Source: Erysipelotrichaceae bacterium (GTDB lineage Bacteria; Bacillota_I; Bacilli_A; Erysipelotrichales; Erysipelotrichaceae). From it: 64,000 nucleotides of DNA. The position numbers were made by a program, and so were the translations under genes. Below the pieces are notes generated by a model. The model saw only the letters and a program-made list of their open reading frames with translations, was not told the DNA's origin and did no database searches. Below are positions 1-8,800 of the stretch, in pieces. The stretch lies in the NCBI GenBank assembly GCA_017431825.1, contig JAFRKI010000002.1:219863-283862 (forward strand), in the 5' to 3' direction. The number at the start of each line of letters is the position of its first letter. Within the stretch, counting starts at the first letter, position 1.

Positions 1-356
1 TTAAGATGTCCGCATTTCCCGCAATAACGGTTGTTACGGTACCAGTTGCCGAACTGTCTGCCGGTGATCACCGCAAAATCCAGCCATTTAGGCAGTACCC
101 TTAAACGCTGATTGAAGGAAACGTAATGATAATCTCCGAATTCATCAAAATCTTCGTTGAGATAAAAGAAACGGTCTTCACCTATCTTGAACAGGTAGAT
201 ATATTTATGACCGGTAAATTCCTTACCGAAGCTCGGCAGAGAATTGTCCCTGCCGAAAAGTATCATGTTGTCCTTAATGATGATCAGATGATCGTTCTCC
301 TGAGGCTCGCAGATGCTGAAGGTATCGTCGTATTTGAAATCGATGTCCTGTAACAT
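1..356 (-). CDS. nudC: NAD(+) diphosphatase NudC-like Nudix hydrolase, 3' end outside window
   Basis: The first 118 codons are visible; the rest lies beyond the left edge. The N-terminal part has the all-beta look of the NudC amino-terminal domain. It runs into a zinc-ribbon half-site, NRYCGKCGH, near residue 115, the hallmark that precedes the Nudix catalytic domain in NADH pyrophosphatases. These enzymes split NAD(H) into NMN(H) and AMP, and some remove NAD caps from RNA. The ATG shares one base with the TAA stop of the sugar transporter upstream (TAATG), so translation is probably coupled. It is the last visible gene of the operon that starts at 8705. The Nudix box itself is outside the window, so the call rests on the ribbon and the N-terminal fold. 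Confidence 0.8.
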   Translation of the reverse strand, partial: MLQDIDFKYDDTFSICEPQENDHLIIIKDNMILFGRDNSLPSFGKEFTGHKYIYLFKIGEDRFFYLNEDFDEFGDYHYVSFNQRLRVLPKWLDFAVITGRQFGNWYRNNRYCGKCGHL

Positions 357-1756
357 TATCTGCTCTTGAGTTCCAGACCGATCTCTTCCATCTTCTTCTC
401 ATCGAGAATGAACTTCTTTGAGAAGTAGGCAAGAGCGAAGCCTAAGGCGATCACCGGTATTGCCGCCATGATGAATCTTAAGGTCAGTAAGGTACCGGCG
501 CTGTTTAGACCGTCAGCCCAGGCATTCTCACTGGTATTAAGACCGATCAGAGCAACTACCAGTCCGGTCAGACCGGCAGAGATGCCGCTGGCCAGCTTGA
601 CGACGAAGGTCTGCATGGAGAAGACGACGGATTCATCTCTTCTGCCGTTGCTGACTTCACCGAAGTCGACGGCATCAGCCAGATAAACGGTCGTAAGGAT
701 ATTAAGGATACCGGTAGCTACGCCCATGAAGAACGAAGGTATGAACAGCAGATAGATCGATACCGACTTGAACATCGACATTACGAACAGCAGCGCATAG
801 CCGGCGATTGCTGAACCCAGGGCAAAGCTGAAGATGCCCTTACGGTTGAAGAACCTTCTGATAGCCGGATAGATGATCATCATGCCCAGTACCTGGAAGG
901 CAAAGATGGCCATGGTGATGAGCGAATAGTTGGCATTCCAGTCGGCACCGCCCAGATCAAAGTGGAAGAAGTAAGGCATGAGGTTACCGGTTATGCCGGT
1001 ACCGATATTGACAGCGGTAATGGCGATAACGATGACGATGGCCTGGGAATTGGCGAATAAAGCCGAGAACATCTCCCTGATTGTCGGAGACTTCTCTTCC
1101 TCGACCTGGTGTTTCTCCTTGACGTTAAGGAAGAATACCAGCGATGAAAGTATGTAATAGATACAGACGATTATCGCAAAGTACTTAAAACCCTTGATCC
1201 AGTGAGCATAGTTATTGGCGTCTCCTCCGCCAAGCATCGGTACTACTACCGGCGCCAGTACGGAAATGATACCGCAGCCGATGGACGCAAAGGTACGTCC
1301 GATGGTAGCCATCGATTCTCTTTCCTTACCCTGATCGGTAACGGCCGGAACGATGGACCAGATCGGAATGTCATAGGCATCATAGGTCGTAGACCATAAG
1401 ATATAGACAACGGCACACCATACCATCAGCGAACCTTCAGCGGTCTGAATGGTATTAGGCACCGCGAACAGCGCATAAAGCGTCAGGGCATTGACGATGG
1501 AACCGGAAAGGATCCATGGTCTGAACTTGCCCCAGCGGGTATTGACCTTGGCAACGATGATGCCGGTCAGCGGATCGTTGACGGCATCAAAGATCCTGGC
1601 GACCATCAGTACCGCACCGACATAGGCGGCATTGAGTCCCAGGTAAGTCTGGTAATACATGACCGTGAAGCTAGCCGTCAGCATATACACGAAGTTGCCG
1701 CCCATTAAGCACAGACCGTATAACCATTTGGCTTTTGTGGATAGTCCTTGACTCAT
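356..1756 (-). CDS. GPH-family (MelB-like) sugar:cation symporter
   Basis: This is a 466-residue polytopic membrane protein with about 12 hydrophobic segments, the normal size for the glycoside-pentoside-hexuronide:cation symporter family of the major facilitator superfamily. Near the N-terminus it has DAVNDPLTG (residues 57-65) followed by RWGKFRPW (74-81). In MelB the matching acidic pair, four residues apart, binds the coupling cation. It is sandwiched between a GH2 glycosidase gene and nudC with one-base TAATG overlaps on both sides. It therefore probably imports the galactoside or glucuronide that the two neighbouring hydrolases cleave. The exact sugar cannot be read from sequence. Confidence 0.9.
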   Translation of the reverse strand: MSQGLSTKAKWLYGLCLMGGNFVYMLTASFTVMYYQTYLGLNAAYVGAVLMVARIFDAVNDPLTGIIVAKVNTRWGKFRPWILSGSIVNALTLYALFAVPNTIQTAEGSLMVWCAVVYILWSTTYDAYDIPIWSIVPAVTDQGKERESMATIGRTFASIGCGIISVLAPVVVPMLGGGDANNYAHWIKGFKYFAIIVCIYYILSSLVFFLNVKEKHQVEEEKSPTIREMFSALFANSQAIVIVIAITAVNIGTGITGNLMPYFFHFDLGGADWNANYSLITMAIFAFQVLGMMIIYPAIRRFFNRKGIFSFALGSAIAGYALLFVMSMFKSVSIYLLFIPSFFMGVATGILNILTTVYLADAVDFGEVSNGRRDESVVFSMQTFVVKLASGISAGLTGLVVALIGLNTSENAWADGLNSAGTLLTLRFIMAAIPVIALGFALAYFSKKFILDEKKMEEIGLELKSR

Positions 1757-4131
1757 TACTGTTTCTCCTTCTTGACATCAAATCCGATGTCTGTATTTCC
1801 AAGACGTGCATTCTTGATATGCAGGACGCCTTTACCTGCTTTTCCTGTAGTCCTGACGTAGGTGCCGCCGCTTCCTCCCGAAAGAGTGATGGCTGACGGT
1901 CCGATCAGTTCGATGCTGCCGGAACAGCTGAGTTCCAGGATCTCCTTGCTGTAGACGGCAGTATTGCCGTTTTCATCGGCGATGTTTAGTCTTACAGCTG
2001 CCACGTCATAGGTCTTACCTTCAGTCAGCTCATTGCTGCTCACATCGTAACCCAGTTTCAGCTTATTGGAAGGCATTCTGGTAACGCTTTTGAAGACCTT
2101 GCCGTTTCGGATACCGTCAAAGCGGTAAACGATGGATGCCCCGCCCCAGCCGGCCACGTAATCGCCGTAGAGCCTGGTAGCATCGTTCATCGTCAGCTTG
2201 TCTATAAGCATCATCTTGGCCAGTTTCAGCTTGTATTTCAGCGGCAGGTTGTCCATGCCGTATTTGGCTGTTGCCAGCAGGCATTCCTTGATCGAATCGC
2301 AGAGCTTTTCGCTGTAGGATTCATGTTTCCTGATCAGTTCACCGATCAGGTCATCGACGATGATCGGCGGATGCGGCAGATCGGAGAATCTTTCACCCGG
2401 GAAGAACTCCTTGACGAATTCATCATTCTTATACACTTTAACACTGTCGGCATTTGTGAAGATAAAGGTATCACCGATATTGCCGCCCGGATATTCGCCC
2501 AGTTCCATGCAGGAAGCCACTTCCATGACTCCCCTGTCGCTGCTCTGGCTGGCATAGACCGCTGCAGCGATCTTGGGATTCCTGAAGAAATCCATGACAC
2601 CGTGGTAACAGATACGGTCGCCCGAACCGAAATCCTTGTGAGTATTGTAGTCGAACATGCACCAGCCGATGGCTCCGGAGATGTCTTCCTGCTTATACAT
2701 GCTTTCAAGTACCTGCGCATGTCTTAAGGCCTGCTCAAGACGGTGGCTGTAATCATCGAAGGCCTTTGTCGGGAACATGTGACCGTTGTGTTCGGTAACG
2801 ATGTAGCCTTTGGCCATGGAATCCTTCTTCATGACGGCTTTCTCCTTGGTCTTAAGGCCGTCTTTGGAGAAATCGCCCGCAAAGGAGAAGTCATTGTGAC
2901 CGTAGACGTCTTCCAGCAGGCTCGAACCGGTCAGATATCTTACACCGGATGTCTGACGGAAAGGATCGAGTTCGTGAGCCAGCTTATTCGTCCTTGCATA
3001 CAGTTCATCATCATCCAGTGATTCGTTTACTCTTACGCCCCACAGGATGATGCTCGGATGCTTCCTGTACTGGACTATCATGTCCCTGACATTGGCTACG
3101 CAGACATCTTTCCATTCTTCATTGCCCAGATGTTGCCAGCCCGGTATCTCCGTAAATGCCAGGAGACCTCTTTTATCGCATTCCTCAAAGAAGGAATGGC
3201 TTTGCGGATAATGGGAAGTCCTGACGATGTTGCAGCCAAGCTCTTCCTTTAGTATCCTGACATCTTCTCTTTGCAGGGAATCCGGCATCGCATAACCCAC
3301 ATACGGATAGGCCTGATGACGGTTGAGGCCTCTCAGTTTCAGTTTATCGCCGTTGAGGTAGAAGCCGTCTTCCCTGAATTCCGCAGTCCTTAAGCCAACG
3401 GATACTTCATAGCTGTCCCTGCCGTATTTAAGCACAAGTCTGTAAAGATATGGATCATCGACAGTCCACAGATGAGGTCTGCCTATTTCATATTCAAATC
3501 TTTCTCTGAGTTTTTCCTTATTGTTCAGGATGAGTTTGCCGTTCCTGTCATAGAGGCTTATCTCCATGAAACCGTCCCAGTCTTTGCCGTCGATCTCTAC
3601 ATCAATGTTCAGATACCATTTATCTTCCTTATTTACGGCCTTGGCATAAACATCGCTGATGAAAGTCTCAGGGGCCGTCGTCAGGTAGACGTCACGGTAG
3701 ATGCCGCCATAGGTAAGATAATCGATGGATCCGCCAAACGGAGGAACGTTTACGGTCTCATTGCTGTCAAGCTTTACGACTATTTTATTGTCGGCTTTGA
3801 GCAGTTTTGTGATCTCATATTTGAAACCGGTATAGCCGCATAAGTGCGTACCCAGTTCCTTATTGTTGAAATAAACGGTCGAGACATGAGCGGCTCCGTC
3901 GAAGTTGAGAAAGACCCTTTTATTGTCAAATGACCTGTCATATTTAAAGGTCCTGCGGTAGCCTGATACCATCTCATAGTCCTTTTCATCGACATAGTTA
4001 TAAGGCAGTTCAGCTACCGTGTGCGGCAGCCTTACTTTCTTCAGAGTCTTATCTGCTTTAAAGGTCTTGAAGGACGGAGAGAACTTCTCCGTGAACTCCC
4101 AGTCATTATTCAGGTAAATCTTTTTAAGCAT
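1756..4131 (-). CDS. Glycoside hydrolase family 2 (beta-galactosidase/beta-glucuronidase-like)
   Basis: The product is 791 residues with no signal peptide, so it is cytoplasmic. Domain order fits GH2: a jelly-roll sugar-binding domain (about 1-150), an immunoglobulin-like domain (about 155-255), a TIM barrel from about 260, and C-terminal beta domains that include a bacterial-Ig-like tail. The acid/base glutamate is seen in WGVRVNES (E370) and the nucleophile in YIVTEHNG (about E447). The Shine-Dalgarno GTGAGGA precedes the ATG. The gene sits between an alpha-galactosidase and a sugar symporter, which favours a beta-galactosidase, but beta-glucuronidase and other GH2 activities are possible. 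Confidence 0.88.
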   Translation of the reverse strand: MLKKIYLNNDWEFTEKFSPSFKTFKADKTLKKVRLPHTVAELPYNYVDEKDYEMVSGYRRTFKYDRSFDNKRVFLNFDGAAHVSTVYFNNKELGTHLCGYTGFKYEITKLLKADNKIVVKLDSNETVNVPPFGGSIDYLTYGGIYRDVYLTTAPETFISDVYAKAVNKEDKWYLNIDVEIDGKDWDGFMEISLYDRNGKLILNNKEKLRERFEYEIGRPHLWTVDDPYLYRLVLKYGRDSYEVSVGLRTAEFREDGFYLNGDKLKLRGLNRHQAYPYVGYAMPDSLQREDVRILKEELGCNIVRTSHYPQSHSFFEECDKRGLLAFTEIPGWQHLGNEEWKDVCVANVRDMIVQYRKHPSIILWGVRVNESLDDDELYARTNKLAHELDPFRQTSGVRYLTGSSLLEDVYGHNDFSFAGDFSKDGLKTKEKAVMKKDSMAKGYIVTEHNGHMFPTKAFDDYSHRLEQALRHAQVLESMYKQEDISGAIGWCMFDYNTHKDFGSGDRICYHGVMDFFRNPKIAAAVYASQSSDRGVMEVASCMELGEYPGGNIGDTFIFTNADSVKVYKNDEFVKEFFPGERFSDLPHPPIIVDDLIGELIRKHESYSEKLCDSIKECLLATAKYGMDNLPLKYKLKLAKMMLIDKLTMNDATRLYGDYVAGWGGASIVYRFDGIRNGKVFKSVTRMPSNKLKLGYDVSSNELTEGKTYDVAAVRLNIADENGNTAVYSKEILELSCSGSIELIGPSAITLSGGSGGTYVRTTGKAGKGVLHIKNARLGNTDIGFDVKKEKQ

Positions 4132-4141
4132 TAGCGATTCC

Positions 4142-5785
4142 TCACTTCTTGATCCTTATTTCCCTGTCCGTACCGTTATCGTCATAGACGACTACGGCTT
4201 CACCGTTCTGATAGTCGACTTCCCTGGCTTTGCCTTTCAGGTGAACGATCTTCTTGTACAGTTTCTTCTTGGCATCATCGTAAAGCGATGCGTCATCAGA
4301 CATGAACAGCACGGATCCGAAGAGTCCGTTGATGATGGCCAGCGTTTCCTTCTGCTCGGCAGTCATCTTGACGTTCTCATCCCGCAGGATGAAGACGTCC
4401 GGGTCATTGAGGAAGGCTCTGCCGTCCAGCTGTCTTCTGTAGATCGTATTGACCATGCAGTGTCTGGTGGATGTACGTTCCGGATGGGCTCTGCGCATAT
4501 AGAAGACATCATCGTATTCCAGGGATACGTCACAGCCGATACGGCAGTAATCGACCTTGCCGAAGGCACTGGCCAGAGGAACACCGCAGCCCAGTATCAG
4601 CTTATCGCCGCACAGTTCTCTTAAGAGATCCATGCCGTCGGCCATGATCTTGCCTCTTGGCTTGTCAGGTCTGTTTAAAGCACAGGCACTGTAAAGGAAG
4701 TCCAGCTTTACCAGATCGAAGCCCCATTCATTGAAGACCTTGTCGAAGACCTGTCTCAGGTATTCCCTGACTTCTTCGTTGTAGATATCAAGGCCATAGA
4801 AGCTTGACCAGTTGCAGCCGCAGATGTAAGGTTCGCCCTTATCGTCCTTGACCATCCAGTCCGGATGCTGCTTGAAAAGCTCCGATTCGCATTCTGCGGA
4901 GAACGGCGCCAGCCATAAGCCGGCCAGCAGATCGTTCGCATGGATCTTGTTTACTATTCCCTTTAAACCGTTAGGGAACTTTGTCCTGTCGGTATCCAGC
5001 CAGTCACCGATCCTTGTCTCCCAGCCGTCATCGATCTGAAAGACGTTTATCCTTTCCGGTAAGGCTCTGATGCCGTTGAAATCATTGATGATCTTTTCCT
5101 CATTGATGTCCTGATAGTGGTTGTACCAGGAAGTATAGCCGAGAACCGGCTTGGCCGTCGGCTTTTCGATGTGCATCAAAGAGAACCATTTATCGAATAC
5201 TTCGTCCTCGTCCCCGTCCAGGATACAGAAATCAAAAGGCACAAATGACTGATTGGTCTTATAGCCCCTGATGTCCGGAACGATGATGATGGCCTTCTTG
5301 CTGCTGTCGAAGATGAATCTGGTAAAGGCGAAGTTCTCATTAAGGGAACCGAAGAGCTTGTAGTGTCTGCCGTTTCTGATATAGAGATAGGACCAGGAAT
5401 GGTTGTAGCCGGTCTTATTCGGGTATTCCGCAAAATCATAGTCACCGTACCTGTTCAGGTGATATTTCTTCAGCATGATCCTCTTGAACGTCGGCAAGGC
5501 ATTAAAGCCCTTTTTCTTCGTATAGATGTCATCCTCATGGGAATATGACCATCCCTGATAGCCGTTGAAGAAGAGACGGTCATCAAGCGAGAAGTCACGT
5601 TCATAATAAAGTTCGATCTTTTCCATCTCGATGAGACGGTCCGGATAAACTTTCAGGGAAATGCGTTCCTTGTCCCTGTTTACCATAAAGCCCATATTCT
5701 CATCGGAATAGGTGATGGTCTTATCGATATCGGTATCGATCTTGTAGTGCCTGTCGTTGCAGCTGTATTCAATGTATAGTTTCAT
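4142..5785 (-). CDS. Alpha-galactosidase, glycoside hydrolase family 36
   Basis: This 547-residue cytoplasmic protein has the GH36 clan-D TIM barrel. The nucleophile aspartate lies in LVKLDFLY (D362) and the acid/base aspartate in CRIGCDVS (D419). The substrate-pocket signature FQIDDGWE lies near 249-256. It is shorter than the roughly 700-residue raffinose-type enzymes and has a reduced N-terminal beta domain. It should release terminal alpha-galactose from melibiose or raffinose-type sugars imported by the GPH symporter downstream. The gene lies 2 bases after yhaM and 10 bases before the GH2 gene, within the operon headed by the GT4-RecX fusion. No dedicated sugar regulator is seen nearby. 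Confidence 0.9.
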   Translation of the reverse strand: MKLYIEYSCNDRHYKIDTDIDKTITYSDENMGFMVNRDKERISLKVYPDRLIEMEKIELYYERDFSLDDRLFFNGYQGWSYSHEDDIYTKKKGFNALPTFKRIMLKKYHLNRYGDYDFAEYPNKTGYNHSWSYLYIRNGRHYKLFGSLNENFAFTRFIFDSSKKAIIIVPDIRGYKTNQSFVPFDFCILDGDEDEVFDKWFSLMHIEKPTAKPVLGYTSWYNHYQDINEEKIINDFNGIRALPERINVFQIDDGWETRIGDWLDTDRTKFPNGLKGIVNKIHANDLLAGLWLAPFSAECESELFKQHPDWMVKDDKGEPYICGCNWSSFYGLDIYNEEVREYLRQVFDKVFNEWGFDLVKLDFLYSACALNRPDKPRGKIMADGMDLLRELCGDKLILGCGVPLASAFGKVDYCRIGCDVSLEYDDVFYMRRAHPERTSTRHCMVNTIYRRQLDGRAFLNDPDVFILRDENVKMTAEQKETLAIINGLFGSVLFMSDDASLYDDAKKKLYKKIVHLKGKAREVDYQNGEAVVVYDDNGTDREIRIKK

Positions 5786-5787
5786 AG

Positions 5788-6726
5788 TTATTTGTGCCTG
5801 TAGAATGTCCTGTTATCCATCGCAAAGAGTTTCGGAGTGAATTCGCCCTCTTTGACTTCAGCTAAGGCCTTGTCGATGATGGCTATCTTAGCATCAATAT
5901 TGTCGATATATGTGAGCAGTTCGGCTTCCAGCGTCTCCGGCAGTATCGGCGAGCCGAATTCGTATTTGCCGTGGTGGGAAAGAACCATGTGCCGTAAGAG
6001 CATTACTTCTTCGCTTTCGTCAAGCTTTAGTTCCTTGGCAACTTCGAGGATCCTCGCATCCATGATGGAAATGTGTCCTAAGAGCCTGCCGCTTACCGAA
6101 TATTCGGTCACTACGGGACTGGTCAGTTCCTCGATCTTGCCCAGATCATGGAGGATGATGCCGGCCAGGAGATAATCCTTGCTGATGGAAGGATAGATCT
6201 CACACAGGGCACAGCCCACTTTCAGCATGCCGGCGATATGGGTTGCCAGTCCGCCGATGAAGTTGTGGTGTATCCTGGCTGCCGCCGGATACTCATAGAC
6301 ATCGTTCTCATAGTAGTTCAGCAGCCCGTTCACGATCATCGCTATCTTCTCGTTGTTGATCTGATTGATGCCTTCGGCGATACTGTTTCTGAGATCATCT
6401 TTAGGTATCGGCGAATTGAAGATATAGTCGCTCATATCCAGTTCAGCCTGATTCAGCGGGAAGACCTTTATGACCTTGGCCTGCAGATTGTTCCGGTAGA
6501 GGTTTATCTCCAGATCGAAGTTGAAGACCTTTCCGACCTGCAGTTCCTTCTCCACCTCGCTTTTGACGTCCCAGAGCTTGGCATCGATCGATTTGGTCGA
6601 ATCCTGCAGCGTCAATGTGAGATAAGGAGCGCCGGAATTGGTGATGCCTCTTGTCAGGGAACTTATCAGCAGGTTGACGTTAACGTGATCCCCTTCCTTG
6701 AAATCCTTAACTTTCTTAATGTCCAT
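5788..6726 (-). CDS. yhaM: 3'-5' exoribonuclease YhaM family (OB fold plus HD domain)
   Basis: At 312 residues this matches Bacillus YhaM in size. An OB-fold nucleic-acid-binding domain (about 10-90) comes first. It is followed by an HD phosphohydrolase domain with a metal-binding HH near 152 and the HDLGK motif near 193-197, then further histidines in LLRHMVLSHHGKYE. YhaM trims RNA and DNA from the 3' end in a metal-dependent way and is conserved in Firmicutes. The gene starts 2 bases after the stop of the GT-RecX gene and ends 2 bases before the GH36 start, so it is firmly inside that operon. The functional link to galactoside use is not obvious and may be only shared transcription. Confidence 0.9.
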   Translation of the reverse strand: MDIKKVKDFKEGDHVNVNLLISSLTRGITNSGAPYLTLTLQDSTKSIDAKLWDVKSEVEKELQVGKVFNFDLEINLYRNNLQAKVIKVFPLNQAELDMSDYIFNSPIPKDDLRNSIAEGINQINNEKIAMIVNGLLNYYENDVYEYPAAARIHHNFIGGLATHIAGMLKVGCALCEIYPSISKDYLLAGIILHDLGKIEELTSPVVTEYSVSGRLLGHISIMDARILEVAKELKLDESEEVMLLRHMVLSHHGKYEFGSPILPETLEAELLTYIDNIDAKIAIIDKALAEVKEGEFTPKLFAMDNRTFYRHK

Positions 6727-6728
6727 AA

Positions 6729-8705
6729 TTACAGCTCCATTTCATTGATAATCGCATATATGTTGTCATAGCTGAAACCCTTGGAGACAAGGCTCAGATA
6801 GACCCTGTTCCGCAGTTCCGTCCCTTCATATTTCTTTTCGTATTTCTTTTTGGCCTTAAGGGCTTCCTTCTTGAGGATGTCCTTTTCCATCATTACCGAT
6901 TCGGAGAAGTCCAGCACCGACATGGCTTCCCTGGCTATGTCGTAGCTGAAGCCGTCGTTTACCAGTTTGGCATAGATGGTCTGTTTCTTGACGTTAAGCG
7001 ACTTGTTCTTGCAGGAAGACAGATACTTCTTGGCCTTGGCCTTGGCATTCATGAGTTCGCTGTCCGGATTGTTCAGCACCGTCTTTTCGATGATCTCATC
7101 GCTGATGCCCAGTTTCTTAAGCTTGTATCTCATGGCCTTTCTCGACATCAGGGTCGCATTGAAGGAAGATACCTTGTTTAACGCGAAGCGGTAATCATCG
7201 ACCATGCCGTATTCATTCAGTTTGTCGATGATTTCATTGATGTTCCTGTCGCTGAGTTCATATTTGAGCCTGAGGTGCTCCTTGAGCTGCCTAACGGAAT
7301 AGTCCCTGTTGGCCAGTTTCTTAAGACAGGACCTGTAGGCCTTGGTGTAGTTTTCCTTTTTCTTCAGGGCATCATAAATGAGCCTGGTGACCTTTGATTC
7401 GTTGCGGAAACCGCCGTTATAGTAATCGTCGAGCGATACCATGATCTTCTCGGTCTCGCCGTCATAGCCCAGCAGTTCGAGCACCACACAGTCGTCCTTG
7501 AGTGTCGTCTTCTTGACGATGTAAGAGTGCTTATAGTCTTCGATCGCTTCTTCATAAAGAGCCATTGAATCCCTGCCGAACTTATTCGCATCATATTTGC
7601 CTGCTGAATCGATGGCAACTTCAGCCATTCTTTCATATTCTTCCTTGCTTAAGGAATCAAAGGTGACTATGGTCTTATAGATATCGTCTGTCGTTTCAAA
7701 GAAGTAGCCGTTCTCCCCTTCGATGATCAGATCGTCGAGCACCTGATCATAATGCGCCAGAACTACCAGACCGCTGGCTAACGCTTCGATATAGGTCATG
7801 CCCTGAGTCTCGGAGGTCGAAGCGCTGATAAAGCCGTTGGCCGCATGGTAATAAGCCGGCACTTCCGCAAACGGCTTCTTGCCCGCAAAGAATACATATT
7901 CATCCAGCTGGTATCCGTTTACCATCTTCTTGAGATCTTCAAGCTGCGGCCCGTCACCTACTATCAGCAGTCTGACCTTGAGACCGTTCTCTTTGACTTT
8001 ACGGAAGGCTTCGATGATCATATCGATGGACTTCTCTTCGGCTATCCTGCCTACGAAAAGCAGGAGCTTTTCATCTTCCGTTATGCCGTATTCTTCTCTT
8101 ATTGTCTGAGCTTTATCGAGATCCGCATTTTCTTTTGCGAATCTGTCCAGTTCGATACCGGTAGGAATGATCGTTATCTCGGAGTTGACGCCGTATGTCC
8201 TTAACATGCCTGCCGTCTTTTCACTAGGACAGATCAGCTTGACACAGTGATTGCAGTAGGCCTTAGATACTTCCGCTACGCCCTTTTTAAGGAACTTGTC
8301 CAGTGTCTTTGAATTGAGGATATTAAGATAATGGGTATAGTCCTCATAGGTCGTATGATAGGTCCTTACCAAAGGAAGGTTCAGATTGGAGGCGACGATA
8401 TTGGCAAAGATGCCGACACCGAATTCCGTTTCCGCATGGATGATGTCCAGATCCAGTGCTTTCAGTTCGTCTATAAGCAGAAAATGCAAAGGCGTAGCCA
8501 CGGCATAACCGTATAGTTTTTCAATTTCCACGCCCGGTAATCTTATGATATTTCCTTCGTATTTTATCCTGGCGACACCCTTATAGGTACATACCACATA
8601 TACGGTATTGCCCAGTTCTTCCAGCTTTTTTCTTAAAAGTTCTACGGAAGAGACCACTCCGTTTATATCCGGTAAATAGGTATCAGTAAAAATCGCGATT
8701 CTCAT
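6729..8705 (-). CDS. GT4 glycosyltransferase fused to a RecX domain
   Basis: One uninterrupted 658-codon frame encodes two unrelated modules. Residues 1-390 are a GT-B, family 4 glycosyltransferase of the glucosyl-diacylglycerol synthase type: N-terminal IFTDTYLPDINGVVSS, HTTYEDY near 117-123, and an EX7E motif at E299/E307. Residues about 400-658 are a RecX-like region of three-helix repeats, with SVRQLKEHL and MVDDYRFA near 470-508 and a second copy near 570-655. RecX inhibits RecA filaments, while this GT class makes membrane glycolipids; their covalent union is odd. No ribosome-binding site precedes the ATG, and TATAAT lies 7 bases upstream, so the message is probably leaderless. It heads a six-gene operon running to nudC. 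Confidence 0.87.
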   Translation of the reverse strand: MRIAIFTDTYLPDINGVVSSVELLRKKLEELGNTVYVVCTYKGVARIKYEGNIIRLPGVEIEKLYGYAVATPLHFLLIDELKALDLDIIHAETEFGVGIFANIVASNLNLPLVRTYHTTYEDYTHYLNILNSKTLDKFLKKGVAEVSKAYCNHCVKLICPSEKTAGMLRTYGVNSEITIIPTGIELDRFAKENADLDKAQTIREEYGITEDEKLLLFVGRIAEEKSIDMIIEAFRKVKENGLKVRLLIVGDGPQLEDLKKMVNGYQLDEYVFFAGKKPFAEVPAYYHAANGFISASTSETQGMTYIEALASGLVVLAHYDQVLDDLIIEGENGYFFETTDDIYKTIVTFDSLSKEEYERMAEVAIDSAGKYDANKFGRDSMALYEEAIEDYKHSYIVKKTTLKDDCVVLELLGYDGETEKIMVSLDDYYNGGFRNESKVTRLIYDALKKKENYTKAYRSCLKKLANRDYSVRQLKEHLRLKYELSDRNINEIIDKLNEYGMVDDYRFALNKVSSFNATLMSRKAMRYKLKKLGISDEIIEKTVLNNPDSELMNAKAKAKKYLSSCKNKSLNVKKQTIYAKLVNDGFSYDIAREAMSVLDFSESVMMEKDILKKEALKAKKKYEKKYEGTELRNRVYLSLVSKGFSYDNIYAIINEMEL

Positions 8706-8712
8706 CTTTTAA

Positions 8713-8718
8713 ATTATA
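8713..8718 (-). promoter_or_regulatory. -10 box of GT-RecX operon, leaderless layout
   Basis: TATAAT on the minus strand ends 7 bases before the ATG at 8705, so transcription should begin at or next to the start codon. No Shine-Dalgarno sequence is present. No convincing -35 is seen at 16-18 bases; a TTGTCT lies 24 bases upstream. Confidence 0.6.
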
Positions 8719-8752
8719 CTAAAAAAAGACTTTCTTACCTATAGACAATAAT

Positions 8753-8780
8753 AAAAAAGGCTGTCATTTCTGACAGCCTT
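8753..8780 (-). terminator. Rho-independent terminator of nifJ
   Basis: On the minus strand a 10-bp stem (AAGGCTGTCA with TGACAGCCTT, loop GAAA) is followed by a run of six T. It lies about 20 bases beyond the nifJ stop codon. Confidence 0.92.
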
Positions 8781-8800
8781 CAGTAATTAAGATTTAAGTA

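Noticed and set aside
126..353. A small plus-strand frame at the left edge
   Set aside because: It is antisense to the partial NudC frame, which has a zinc-ribbon motif and coupled start.
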